This document shows positions 43,879-53,552 of a stretch of DNA of 64,000 nt, piece after piece. Source of the DNA: a virus. The notes beneath the pieces are model-generated. The model was not told the origin of the DNA, made no database searches, and worked only from the letters and a program-made list of their open reading frames with translations. The stretch lies in IMG/VR virus record IMGVR_UViG_3300042453_002354, positions 62,001 through 126,000 of that record; one strand, written 5' to 3'. A program made the translations under genes and the position numbers. How positions within the stretch are numbered: position 1 is the stretch's first letter; the number at the start of each line of letters is the position of its first letter.

Positions 43879-43886
43879 TATTTAGT
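43879..43886 (-). promoter_or_regulatory. Late promoter variant (ACTAAATA) of the 2476-aa gene
   Basis: ACTAAATA on the minus strand, 32 nt upstream of the ATG, the same spacing as before gp8. Confidence 0.55.
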
Positions 43887-43935
43887 CGATAATAACCGAG
43901 ATTATTTTTAGTAGATTTTTATGTTCTAGAATATT

Positions 43936-43961
43936 ATTTGTATAGTGTATCATATACAAAT
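43936..43961 (-). terminator. AT-rich hairpin at the end of gp8
   Basis: A perfect 9-bp stem (43936-43944 with 43953-43961) with an 8-nt loop touches the gp8 stop codon. It is AT-only apart from one G-C pair and lacks a T-run, so it may be a weak terminator or an RNA-stability element. Confidence 0.35.
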
Positions 43962-45613
43962 TAAAATTCTATGATAACTTTTATGGTTTCAGTTTGATCT
44001 GGCGATCTTAAAATAGGTCTACGATTTTCAAAATAAATTATGTCGCCACTATATTTTTGGACTTCTGGATTCACTATTGCGCTAATTGTGGCAGAAGCAC
44101 TTCCAGAAATTACCGAGTTTCCTACATTAAAGGTTTCGTAACCAGTTTCTGGTATTTGCACAAATACTAAATCTTTATTAGTACCGTTATCTAATACCTC
44201 TATCAAGAACCCCTGTGCGACTCCAGGCGTTTGTTCTACCAATGTACTATCAAGAGCAAAGGTACCTACTATCGAGCTAACAGTGAGTCTCGAACTGGCA
44301 CTTGCTGTCAATCCTGAAAAAATTGTTCCAGAAGATCCGAATGTTTCTGGATTTCTAATAATGCCAATTTGTCTATAATCATTTGATATTGGAAAATCGC
44401 CAGAACCTTCTGAGTAAGTTAAATCGACATTGAGCATAACATAGTGTCCGCCCAATTCTTCGACGGGATCTGCGCCGTGACCTTGACTTGGTGGTAAAAC
44501 AACAACGACCTGTGCCAAATTACTTCCGCTATTTGCTCCGGTAACAGTTGCGGTTGCGTAAGAATAACCAGTTCCTGCATTAATTAATGATACAGACGTT
44601 ATTCCATTTGGTGATGAAAAATTTATATTTGCCTTTGCTCTAGCACCCGTACCATCGCCGGTGATATTTACTGTAGGCAAAACTTGAAATTGAGAAGTTA
44701 AATCTATAGATAATGTAGATTCTAGAACGAATTCTTTAGTAGATCCTAGATAACTTATAACCTTGGAAGAACTTCCTGCTCCGGTCCCCGATACTATCCA
44801 CACAGTAGCTCCTGCATACCATCCATTGTTGGTAACGGCAGAAGAGCTAGGTGCTGAAATGGATTGATTTGGTCCTACTAATCCTATACTCTCCACAGGA
44901 GTTGTATTTAAAACTCTATCATATAGAGTTCCAGCATTAATCACTTGAATGGAATCTATTACTCCAGTATTTTCTGCACCTTGTTGTACATCCCATTGTG
45001 TCGAACCATCATCAGACTCTAGAGTTTTGACTGGCATCCAATGATCGGTTAAATATTTTAATGCATCGCCGGTTTGTACGGTGTACATATATTTCCACCT
45101 ATAACCATCAGCTAAACTTATAACCAGCAAAGGATTACTTTCATCCGCTACGGGTTCTATTGTAGATTTAACGCCGCCATTGTTGGACAAACATTTAAAA
45201 ACTTGAAAATATTGATTCATTGCATAAATGTTTCCTGGTGTGTAACCATTGGCATTTCCGCTCGTAACTTCACTGGAAGTCGGATGCTCGAATATGTGCG
45301 GATCTTGGTCAGAATATGCAACATAAACTGTATTTCCTGTTGCGTCCCAATTCCATCTAGGAATAACAAAAGAAGAATTATTAGGTGTAATTTTTTTGAG
45401 ACCCATCATTCCGTCCCAAATTCTTCTTTCACTGTATAGTGTATCTTTCGGAACATCGGGTATTAAATCGGCGTTGGTGGTTGCTGTGTTCCACGCCTGT
45501 GGTCTGCTTACAAACAAATAATGCGTATCTGCACCCACGGAAGAGTCTTCTATCGCATCTTTAAATATGCGAGCCTGCATGAATCGAAATTTATTAGTTA
45601 TTATTGCAACCAT
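43961..45613 (-). CDS. 8: Baseplate wedge protein gp8, extended
   Basis: Wedge subunit linking gp7, gp10 and gp6 in T4. 550 aa against 334 in T4. Seen: FRFMQARIFKDAIED then HYLFVSRPQAW, RIWDGMMGLKKI, KCLSNNGGVKSTIEP and DGYRWKYMYTVQTGDALKYLTDHWMPVKTL, all family-typical, within the first 220 residues. The C-terminal part (about 230-550) has extra beta domains (GTGARAKANINFSSP; INAGTGYSYATATV), as in marine relatives. It ends in EVQKYSGDIIYFENRRPILR, a motif seen in gp8 C-termini. ACTAAATA box 32 nt upstream. Confidence 0.9.
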   Translation of the reverse strand: MVAIITNKFRFMQARIFKDAIEDSSVGADTHYLFVSRPQAWNTATTNADLIPDVPKDTLYSERRIWDGMMGLKKITPNNSSFVIPRWNWDATGNTVYVAYSDQDPHIFEHPTSSEVTSGNANGYTPGNIYAMNQYFQVFKCLSNNGGVKSTIEPVADESNPLLVISLADGYRWKYMYTVQTGDALKYLTDHWMPVKTLESDDGSTQWDVQQGAENTGVIDSIQVINAGTLYDRVLNTTPVESIGLVGPNQSISAPSSSAVTNNGWYAGATVWIVSGTGAGSSSKVISYLGSTKEFVLESTLSIDLTSQFQVLPTVNITGDGTGARAKANINFSSPNGITSVSLINAGTGYSYATATVTGANSGSNLAQVVVVLPPSQGHGADPVEELGGHYVMLNVDLTYSEGSGDFPISNDYRQIGIIRNPETFGSSGTIFSGLTASASSRLTVSSIVGTFALDSTLVEQTPGVAQGFLIEVLDNGTNKDLVFVQIPETGYETFNVGNSVISGSASATISAIVNPEVQKYSGDIIYFENRRPILRSPDQTETIKVIIEF

Positions 45614-45644
45614 CGAACATTTCCTTAAAATGTTATTATGTCAT

Positions 45645-45652
45645 TATTTAGT
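45645..45652 (-). promoter_or_regulatory. Late promoter variant (ACTAAATA) of gp8
   Basis: ACTAAATA on the minus strand, 32 nt upstream of the gp8 ATG. Confidence 0.55.
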
Positions 45653-45657
45653 ATTGT

Positions 45658-48600
45658 TTAATTACGTTTAATTGCGGCCGCTTGTCCTTGTCCACCGCCT
45701 GATATTAATAACCAATCGGTATCGGTTCCTATTTGAGTAAATGTTAATACGCTAGTATTTTGAAGTACACCAAGTCCTAGAGGAGCCTCCATATTGTCGG
45801 TTCCGGCTGCCCATAGCGTGCCGTCCGTTTTAATGGCAAATGTAGATAAATCCCTACCTTCAATTAATCTCCAGTTAGTATCAGAACCTATTTGTATAGG
45901 AACGAGTGAATCGGTAGTTGTTCCGTTTCCAAACACTCTGTAGTTATTCCATCCCCAAGCCCATAATGTTCCATTATTTTTAATCGCAAATGTATATTGA
46001 TATCCTGCATATATTTCTTTCCAATCCGTATCGGTTCCTATTTGTATTGGAGATGTTTTTTGTATTGTTGTACCATCACCAAGTTGGCCGTAAGCGTTAT
46101 ATCCCCAAGCCCAAAGAGTTCCATTATTTTTTAGTGCTATAGTGTGTGAATTTCCTGCGGAAACTTTCATCCAATTCGTATCACTTCCTATTTGAACTGG
46201 CGAATTTCTTTGAGTGGTAGTACCGTCTCCAAGACGACCATTTACGTTATATCCCCAAGCCCAGAGGGTACCATTGCTCTTGATTGCAACTGTGTGGAAT
46301 TGTCCTCCCGACACACTACTCCAATTCGTATCACTTCCTATTTGAGTAGGTGAAGTTCTTCCGGTTGTATCTCCCACTCCCAATCGACCATATAAACCAG
46401 CACCCCAAGTCCAGAGGGTACCATTGCTTTTAATTGCAAGACTATGATAGTTGCCCGCCGAGATGTAAGTCCAGTCACTATCACTTCCTATTTGTGCAGG
46501 AGTTCCATTTGCATTATTGTTTGTGGTTGTGCCTTTTCCTAACTGTCCGTTGGTGTTTAATCCCCAAGACCATATTGTTCCGTCCAATTTTAGTGCAATC
46601 ATATGCTGATAGCCTACGGAAATATCTTTCCATTTTACTCCACTACTAATCAAAGTGGGACTTGATTTGTCAGAATCTAACGCATCAGTTTGATATGAAC
46701 CATTTCCAAGCACACCATAAAGTGCATCGCCCCAAGTGTATAATAAACCATTAGAACCTAATAATTCAGTTTGTCCAAAAGATTCTCCTGTACTTATACC
46801 ACCACAGAAAATCGGTTCAGGAGAACTTGCGTCAAGTAATGCACCAACATGCCATCCATTTGCTTCAATTTTGTTCCATGTTAAATATGTTGTAATTTTT
46901 TCTGGTGTTGTAACAAATTCAGTAAAACTTGATGTGATTGGTAGTCGGTAGTTACTACCCCAAGCCCATAAAGAGCCATCAACTTTTAATGCAAATGAAT
47001 ATGCTGCATTATTAAATATAACGTAAGCACCTGCAACATCATCCCAGTCTGTTTCTGTGCCCACCTGAATTGGTTCAAGAACTGTGCTAGTAATACTACC
47101 TATTCCTAATTCGCCAGTATATTGAGTACCCCAAGACCAAAGTGTTCCGTTAGTTTTAACTCCTAATGTATGCCAACCACCCGATGCGACAGTTTTCCAA
47201 TCCGTATCAGTGCCCACTTGAGTTGGTGTTGTTCTATCTACGGTCGTTCCATCACCAAGCTGACCGGAGGCATTGTGACCCCAAGCCCACAGCGTTCCGT
47301 CTACTTTTATTGCAAACGATCTGAGGTGGATTGCGAATATAGATGACCAATTCGAGTCTGTTCCGATTTGTACAGGAGTTAATCTATCTACATTTGTACC
47401 ATCGCCTAATTGACCTTCGGCATTTCTACCCCAAGCCCATAAAGTTCCATCAGATTTCAATCCAAGGAAATGATTAACGCCCGCATCTATATCAGTCCAG
47501 ATATTTGAATCAAATAACGTAGGATTTGGCGATGGGTTAAGTGCGCCGTTGTAAAATTGTCCGTTATACGTATTTGACCATAGGGTTCCATCATTTCTAA
47601 TTGATATTATAGTTGCACCATCGTTCCACGGTGCGCCACTATTCGTTATTGATGTTTTTATCCAAGCCGATCCTAAGACATCCATTGAGCCGTCAAATCT
47701 TCCAGCCCAATTTGTCTGATCTGATTTAATGGCGGAAAACATTCTACCAAAAAGATTAAAATCGGACCAAGTGTTGTCACGTTGCTCTACCGGAACTCCA
47801 TACGACACATCACTTCTTCCTGTTACTTTTTTTATAAAATTATCCCTATGCCATCCCCATAACGTATTTGTCGGAGTTAAATTTGTCTCTTCGGGTGTTG
47901 CAATAGTATTACCAAATGCTTCTCCTGTACTTATACCATTACAAAAAATAGGTTTAGGTGATGTTACATCTAAAATTCCACCACTTTGAAATGCGTGTGT
48001 TTGTATTCTATTCCATTTTAAATACGTTGTCAGTTTTTGTGGTGTCGTGCTAATATCTGTACCAGAAGAATCGCTCAATAGTCTAGATCCCCATCCCCAA
48101 CTCCACAATGACTTGTCTGATTTTATTGCATATGAATATCCACCACCGTAAATAAATCCTGTAGCAATTTCCGTCCAATCATCATCGGTGTCAATTTGAA
48201 TTGGTTGAGCCTTTGAAATTGTAGTACCATCACCTAATTGACCTGTGGTGTTATCTCCCCATGCCCACAGAGTTCCGTTCGATTTTATAGCTAAATGGTG
48301 TCCACCTGAAGTTGAGACATTAATGCAATTAAAACCTTGTTGTTCGTTTAGATAGTCAAGAGTTGTCCAAATTACATTATTAGATTCGTCTGTTATTTTT
48401 ATTGCTATTCCACTCGGATTGTCGGGATTCGGGTGTGGTTCATTGATATAAGAAGCTACAAGTACATGTGTTCCGGCGGTTAAAGTGATAGATATGTTTG
48501 AACTTGAACCGAAATTATTTGAAGAAGTCCAAGTCTGTCCTGCTATGCTATAAGATCCGAGATTATCGGCAGCATATTGAAAGTTATATGTTCCACTGAT

Positions 48601-51276
48601 CGGTATATGTATGGAAGTTGTAAATTCAAATGTTCCTACAGTATTAATATTTCCATAATTAATGGACCAATCATTCATGAATTGACCCCACGCATAGTGA
48701 GATGACTTAAACCAAGTAGGATCGATTAAAACCTTTGTTATGGTCGTTCCGATTTTCCAAAGTGTTCCATCATTTTTAATTGCAAATGACGCATATCCAC
48801 CTGCCGCTATAAAAGACCAATCTGTATCAGTGCCCACTTGAATCGGGGTTATTGAATCTACAGTTGTTCCATCGCCAAGCTGACCTTCAACGTTTCGTCC
48901 CCACGACCACAAGGTTCCATCAGACTTTAGTGCTAAAAAGTGGTTAATTCCGCTGTCAAGACTTACCCAATCAGTATCGGCGTTCAATAAGGTTGGTGCT
49001 GTGTGTGTAGAAGATTCGTACCAAAGATAGTGTGGCCAAGTCCAGAGCGTACCGTCATCTTTAATTCCGGCATTTCCGTAATTTCCTCCCCCAACGTACT
49101 GAACGCCTGTAATTTTGACAAAATTTGAATCTCTATTAAATGTTAAACCGGCAAATATATTATCTTCCCATAGTTGTCCATCTTGCTTGAGTGCCATCAA
49201 CAATTCGCCACTACCAAATCCTCCTTTTAGTATAACATCTGAGTATGGTATTAAATTGTCTTCATTTATTGGAGTCGATTGTAATTTTGGTAAAGTTCCA
49301 TTTCCAACGTATCCCCAAGTGTACAAAGTTTCTTCGGGAGGCAAAACTATCGGAGATAGACCAAGATCTATATTGACACTACCAAACTGTTCATTAGAAT
49401 TTATAGATGAAGTTAAGATCGATGTCGCACCACTCAATATTGAAGGAGTTCCAAATATTTCTTGTGTGTGAATGTTGATAGTAAATAACTGTTTTGATCC
49501 GCTAGGAAAGGGTGATGCAGTATCGCATAAAGGATCTTTTAAAATTGGTTCTGGTTGTATCTTGGTTCTTAACCAAGGTTTCATCCAAAAATCACCAACA
49601 ATGATATCAAAGAAATCTTTTATTTGATAATTTGCAAAATCGGTTTTCCAATAATTTGAATTACCCGAATATAACAATCTATCTTCATCATTTCCACCAT
49701 TTGGTTTATATGTAAATTTAAATCTATCGATGCTGTTTAATGATGCACCATTTCTGTATCTGACTAGACTTTCTAGTTGATATTCATCGAGTTCAGGTTG
49801 TATGTTAGGATCGACTTCTAATTTTAATTCTACATCTAACGGCTTAAATGAAATATCATTATACTCAACTTCGTTGTGCCAAGTAATCTGTAAATTATTT
49901 TGTACTTTCGTCTCACTTGAAATAAAGTTTTCACTTAAAAAGTTTCCAAATAATTTTAAACCCGATGGATGAATTAAATCTTTAACAAAAGATTCATAAA
50001 AGTCAAAAGATTCACTAACCTTGATTACATAAGAAAATTGTTGATAGTAAAAACTATCTTGTATAAATTTTGCATCACTTAATTTTCCATCATCATTTAA
50101 GAAATATCCTTTATATTTTATTATTGTACCAACTTGAGGAATTATGTGTAATTGATTATCACCATCCGGTTCGTAAACTAATATATTGTTGTAAGTTCTT
50201 TCACCAATTTTTACTTCACTAAATGCTGTTGGTGGTATTTTAAATCCTGGAGAAACAATATCAACTTTTGTTACATTGCCTAAAGTATTTACGGTAGATA
50301 CAGTGGCCTTAAAATCTTGAATATTAAAGTTTTGAAAATTACTGACTATCTCAGTTCCTATGGAATAGTTTGAACCTTTGTCGAATAATTTAAAACCAGT
50401 TACGCAAGTTACAGGATTTGCGAAAACGTTTGGAGCCTCATCGGAGTATAGAGTCTCGCCAGGATAGAATTCTCCTGTTATTGAACTTCTATTTAAAAAT
50501 AACTCGTATACTACATTTAAACCTATCTCAAGTTTTATGGCATATTCAACAAATGCGGAACTTTGACTATTTTGCCCAATTATTTTTTTATTGATGAATG
50601 CAAATGGAGTATCTGCCGAATTGGTTGGCATCTCAACTCTAACAGAATAGTTTTGAATCCATTTTCCATCAGATGGTCGGAGCATATCCACACGAGGATA
50701 ATAGAAATCAATTTCAGCACCTAATATTAATCTAAACAAATATTTGTATGCTCTTTCTGTTCCTTTTGCACCATAAAATTGCACAATGTTTTTTATGGCA
50801 TTTTGTATCTTAACTCTATTGTTTGGATTTGCAGGATCTACGTATAATTCTTTAGGAAATCTAGACATCACTTCTTTTTGAAGTGAATGTAAAAATGGGT
50901 CTTCAGTTGTGTCAAGATCTTGCAATCTAGGTAGATCTTTACTTAATCCTAAAGCATTGCCTCTGATTTCCATCCATTCGTAATATTTTTCTAGAAAATC
51001 TATAAATCTAGGAAAATCAGATTGAACATATTGTGGCAATCTATGCTTAACTATTTTTGCTATGCTTTGAATTTGTCTCGGTTGTTTTATGACGGTAGGA
51101 GATCCGTGAACTTCTCCGGAAGCAATTGAAGAAGGAACTAAATTTTGTAAATTAACCTTTGGTGAGCTAACGATAGAAGCTGTCGAAATTGAGGATGGTT
51201 TAACGACACCAACCATCACATGGTTTGATGATGAAAATCCAGAACTTATGCCAGTACATGTTATAGATTGTGACAT
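45658..51276 (-). CDS. 7: gp7-like baseplate wedge protein with three RCC1-type beta-propellers
   Basis: 1872 aa. Residues about 60-620 resemble marine gp7 (IVKHRLPQYVQSDFPRFIDF, IVQFYGAKGTERAYKYLFRL, FYYPRVDMLRPSDGKWIQNY). From about 650 the rest is RCC1-like: I count 21 blades of the form SxALKxDGTLWxWGxNxxGQLGDGT, in three sets of seven (about 650-1105, 1125-1485, 1510-1872). The sets are separated by near-identical linkers with PIFCxGISTGExFG. A PA14-like beta insert (about 860-985) interrupts the first propeller. It starts one base into the gp6 stop (TAATG). T4 gp7 is 1032 aa with no propellers. The propellers probably face outward for receptor or glycan binding (inference). Confidence 0.85.
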   Translation of the reverse strand: MSQSITCTGISSGFSSSNHVMVGVVKPSSISTASIVSSPKVNLQNLVPSSIASGEVHGSPTVIKQPRQIQSIAKIVKHRLPQYVQSDFPRFIDFLEKYYEWMEIRGNALGLSKDLPRLQDLDTTEDPFLHSLQKEVMSRFPKELYVDPANPNNRVKIQNAIKNIVQFYGAKGTERAYKYLFRLILGAEIDFYYPRVDMLRPSDGKWIQNYSVRVEMPTNSADTPFAFINKKIIGQNSQSSAFVEYAIKLEIGLNVVYELFLNRSSITGEFYPGETLYSDEAPNVFANPVTCVTGFKLFDKGSNYSIGTEIVSNFQNFNIQDFKATVSTVNTLGNVTKVDIVSPGFKIPPTAFSEVKIGERTYNNILVYEPDGDNQLHIIPQVGTIIKYKGYFLNDDGKLSDAKFIQDSFYYQQFSYVIKVSESFDFYESFVKDLIHPSGLKLFGNFLSENFISSETKVQNNLQITWHNEVEYNDISFKPLDVELKLEVDPNIQPELDEYQLESLVRYRNGASLNSIDRFKFTYKPNGGNDEDRLLYSGNSNYWKTDFANYQIKDFFDIIVGDFWMKPWLRTKIQPEPILKDPLCDTASPFPSGSKQLFTINIHTQEIFGTPSILSGATSILTSSINSNEQFGSVNIDLGLSPIVLPPEETLYTWGYVGNGTLPKLQSTPINEDNLIPYSDVILKGGFGSGELLMALKQDGQLWEDNIFAGLTFNRDSNFVKITGVQYVGGGNYGNAGIKDDGTLWTWPHYLWYESSTHTAPTLLNADTDWVSLDSGINHFLALKSDGTLWSWGRNVEGQLGDGTTVDSITPIQVGTDTDWSFIAAGGYASFAIKNDGTLWKIGTTITKVLIDPTWFKSSHYAWGQFMNDWSINYGNINTVGTFEFTTSIHIPISGTYNFQYAADNLGSYSIAGQTWTSSNNFGSSSNISITLTAGTHVLVASYINEPHPNPDNPSGIAIKITDESNNVIWTTLDYLNEQQGFNCINVSTSGGHHLAIKSNGTLWAWGDNTTGQLGDGTTISKAQPIQIDTDDDWTEIATGFIYGGGYSYAIKSDKSLWSWGWGSRLLSDSSGTDISTTPQKLTTYLKWNRIQTHAFQSGGILDVTSPKPIFCNGISTGEAFGNTIATPEETNLTPTNTLWGWHRDNFIKKVTGRSDVSYGVPVEQRDNTWSDFNLFGRMFSAIKSDQTNWAGRFDGSMDVLGSAWIKTSITNSGAPWNDGATIISIRNDGTLWSNTYNGQFYNGALNPSPNPTLFDSNIWTDIDAGVNHFLGLKSDGTLWAWGRNAEGQLGDGTNVDRLTPVQIGTDSNWSSIFAIHLRSFAIKVDGTLWAWGHNASGQLGDGTTVDRTTPTQVGTDTDWKTVASGGWHTLGVKTNGTLWSWGTQYTGELGIGSITSTVLEPIQVGTETDWDDVAGAYVIFNNAAYSFALKVDGSLWAWGSNYRLPITSSFTEFVTTPEKITTYLTWNKIEANGWHVGALLDASSPEPIFCGGISTGESFGQTELLGSNGLLYTWGDALYGVLGNGSYQTDALDSDKSSPTLISSGVKWKDISVGYQHMIALKLDGTIWSWGLNTNGQLGKGTTTNNNANGTPAQIGSDSDWTYISAGNYHSLAIKSNGTLWTWGAGLYGRLGVGDTTGRTSPTQIGSDTNWSSVSGGQFHTVAIKSNGTLWAWGYNVNGRLGDGTTTQRNSPVQIGSDTNWMKVSAGNSHTIALKNNGTLWAWGYNAYGQLGDGTTIQKTSPIQIGTDTDWKEIYAGYQYTFAIKNNGTLWAWGWNNYRVFGNGTTTDSLVPIQIGSDTNWRLIEGRDLSTFAIKTDGTLWAAGTDNMEAPLGLGVLQNTSVLTFTQIGTDTDWLLISGGGQGQAAAIKRN

Positions 51277-53099
51277 TATCTATTCTCATTAATAACTGTA
51301 ACTTTTACATCCGTCTGTTGAATTAATAACATTCTATTTCTACTTGCGAAAAAATCACCATTCGATGGCGTAGCATAGAAATATAGTTTATTACCGCCAT
51401 CACTTAATCCTTGTATACTTAGGCTAGATATTTGAATCGCACCAGTTTCATAATTTACAGAACCTATATTGTCATTTACTATAATTTTATTTGAGCCGAA
51501 TGGTCTGTATGCAAATAGTTTTCCATTACCATCATCAGTTATAAATGTTTCAAAACCGTTGAATATAAATCCAGAACTTTTTATTGTTCTTATATCATGT
51601 AGTACATCGCCCAAATCAAGAGAAGATTGAAACGAAAAATTATATTGAACTGGTACATTAAACGGTGGCGTTACGGCATATTTCAAGTAGACTGAAGTGA
51701 TATTACCAGTTATTGAATCATCAGCTTGATCGATATATCTCAAAAGCGTACTGTATCTAAAGGTAGTATCAAATCCACTCAACTTCTCTGCCGCAAATTT
51801 ATTTATCGACTCTCTAACAGAGTTTTCTATCTGACCTGAAGATTTGCTATTTTTCCTGCCTTCAAATCTAACCGTAGTTTCTATGCCAATATTCATATAC
51901 TCTGGATCTACCATTTCAACTTCAATGGCGACCATATTTCTAGGTCTAATAATTGTATTAATAATAGATTCTTTTTCTATTGTATTAAAGGTCAATCCAT
52001 TCTTTGGTTTGGCAGAAACGAAAACAACACCATACTTTGGTGGTGAATTGTCTTCACCTCCCCAGACTCTAACGTGTTCTATTTGTGGATAGTCTTTAAT
52101 CAATAAAGTTTCGTAATCCGATTTTGTCACCGCTCTAGCTTGTGTGTCATAATATAATGGTGCTTTAAATTTTACACTCTCTATAGTTTCTTTATCTGAA
52201 CCATTTCTCAAAGATTCTAGTGTGGTTATCGATATGTATTGTGGTGGAATCGTAACGCTATTTGGTGCAGTCAAGCTGGTAGTAGTAAACTTACTCAATC
52301 CGTGATATAATGGACCGTCAGTTACAAAATATGTTGCAGAGATTTGATTGCCATCTACTAATTTTTTTCCTATAAACCCATCACCAAAGTAGAGTTCCAA
52401 AAATTCATTATCTGCTTCTTGTAGAAAGTAAACATTGTCATTAGGACCAACTTCAGTTACATCCTTTGCTAAAGTCCAAGTGTCTCCTTGTGCAACACCT
52501 GAGTTTTGTAATATAGTAACAAAAAGTTTTGTACTGTCTATATTAGCATTTGGCAAAATGAATCTTTGGGTTGAATTTAATTCATTGTCTACAGTAAATT
52601 TGTGAGTTATTTTTTTGCCTTGATAGATGTCTATATCAGCGGAATATTGCTGTACACCCCCAACTAGGGTTGTTTTTGGAAGAACAACCCTATCCATCGT
52701 ATAAAGTTGTATTGGCTGATTAGAAGATCTAGAGGTAAATTCGTGGTGTAATGGAACTATTATGTACTCAGGAAATTCGGGAAAGGCTGAACTAGGCAAT
52801 TTAACTGTTAAGTTAAGTTTTGCATAAGGTGCCCTAATACTAGTAGGAACATAACCCAAAGATTTAGCTCTTGAGATTACATTATTTCTCAATATGGCAC
52901 TATCCAGAAATGATTCGTTCGCAATCATATTTGAATAAAATGCATTGTAACCTGTATTATATGCAAGAACATCTAATAGCAAGTTTATTCCAGAACCTTC
53001 AAAATTGTAATCCTGAAACTCTGGTTGATTTCTTAAAAAATCTTTGAGATTTTGTTTAATCTGCTGAAAATCCAATTCAGTGAACTTTTTGATTGTCAT
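51276..53099 (-). CDS. 6: Baseplate wedge protein gp6
   Basis: Wedge protein that forms the inner baseplate ring and holds the sheath-contraction trigger. 607 aa (T4 660). Seen: the J-like N-terminus FTELDFQQIKQNLKDFLRNQ, GSGINLLLDVLAYNTGYNAFYSNMIANESFLDSAI and RAKSLGYVPTS, all diagnostic; FKAPLYYDTQARAVTKSDYE near 315-335; and RYSTLLRYIDQADDSI in the C-terminal dimerisation part. Follows gp25 by one base, and the stop overlaps the next ATG. Confidence 0.96.
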   Translation of the reverse strand: MTIKKFTELDFQQIKQNLKDFLRNQPEFQDYNFEGSGINLLLDVLAYNTGYNAFYSNMIANESFLDSAILRNNVISRAKSLGYVPTSIRAPYAKLNLTVKLPSSAFPEFPEYIIVPLHHEFTSRSSNQPIQLYTMDRVVLPKTTLVGGVQQYSADIDIYQGKKITHKFTVDNELNSTQRFILPNANIDSTKLFVTILQNSGVAQGDTWTLAKDVTEVGPNDNVYFLQEADNEFLELYFGDGFIGKKLVDGNQISATYFVTDGPLYHGLSKFTTTSLTAPNSVTIPPQYISITTLESLRNGSDKETIESVKFKAPLYYDTQARAVTKSDYETLLIKDYPQIEHVRVWGGEDNSPPKYGVVFVSAKPKNGLTFNTIEKESIINTIIRPRNMVAIEVEMVDPEYMNIGIETTVRFEGRKNSKSSGQIENSVRESINKFAAEKLSGFDTTFRYSTLLRYIDQADDSITGNITSVYLKYAVTPPFNVPVQYNFSFQSSLDLGDVLHDIRTIKSSGFIFNGFETFITDDGNGKLFAYRPFGSNKIIVNDNIGSVNYETGAIQISSLSIQGLSDGGNKLYFYATPSNGDFFASRNRMLLIQQTDVKVTVINENR

Positions 53100-53507
53100 T
53101 TATCGGACCCTTTTTAGTGAAAATGTAATCTGCTTCGATTCGGTTTCTCCAACTATGTAGAACTGAATTTGTAACACCAAAGTATTTTGATTTAGTAGAT
53201 TTTTTGATGGTGGAGACATAACCTGTATTGATTGTATTCTAACTCTAGGCTCATAATCACGAATGGCCTCTTGAATCTTAGTTTTTATGATGTGTTCTGT
53301 CTGTGAATCGTACTGTTCAAACAATTGAGAAATTACATTTCCACCGAAAGATGGATTATAAAACTTTTCATAAAAATTAGTCGATACAATTTGTCGAACG
53401 GCTCTTGCGATGGCCCTATCACCTCTAAGTGGTATCAAATCGCCTGTGTCTGGATGTGGAGTGAAAGATAGATCTAAATCGCTATATCTTCTTTTTTCTA
53501 GAGCCAT
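53100..53507 (-). CDS. 25: Baseplate wedge protein gp25
   Basis: Small GPW/gp25-family wedge protein that joins gp6 and nucleates sheath assembly. 135 aa (T4 132). Seen: YSDLDLSFTPHPDTGDLIPL, ARAVRQIVSTNFYEKFYNPSFGG with the conserved EPR-type motif (YEPRVRIQSIQV). A late box lies 38 nt upstream, so gp25-6-7 is one late operon. Confidence 0.95.
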   Translation of the reverse strand: MALEKRRYSDLDLSFTPHPDTGDLIPLRGDRAIARAVRQIVSTNFYEKFYNPSFGGNVISQLFEQYDSQTEHIIKTKIQEAIRDYEPRVRIQSIQVMSPPSKNLLNQNTLVLQIQFYIVGETESKQITFSLKRVR

Positions 53508-53544
53508 AAACTATTGATGCCTAAACTAAAAGTCTTACGACTTT

Positions 53545-53552
53545 TATTTATA
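53545..53552 (-). promoter_or_regulatory. Late promoter of gp25-gp6-gp7 (TATAAATA)
   Basis: Perfect TATAAATA on the minus strand, 38 nt upstream of gp25. Just downstream (53528-53545) lies a 7-bp AAAAGTC/GACTTTT hairpin that would sit in the 5' leader. Confidence 0.75.

Noticed and set aside
45658-51276. RCC1 repeats considered as eukaryotic contamination or a chimeric assembly
   Set aside because: They are in one uninterrupted frame with a gp7-like N-terminus, share the base composition of the neighbours, and use phage-type linkers.
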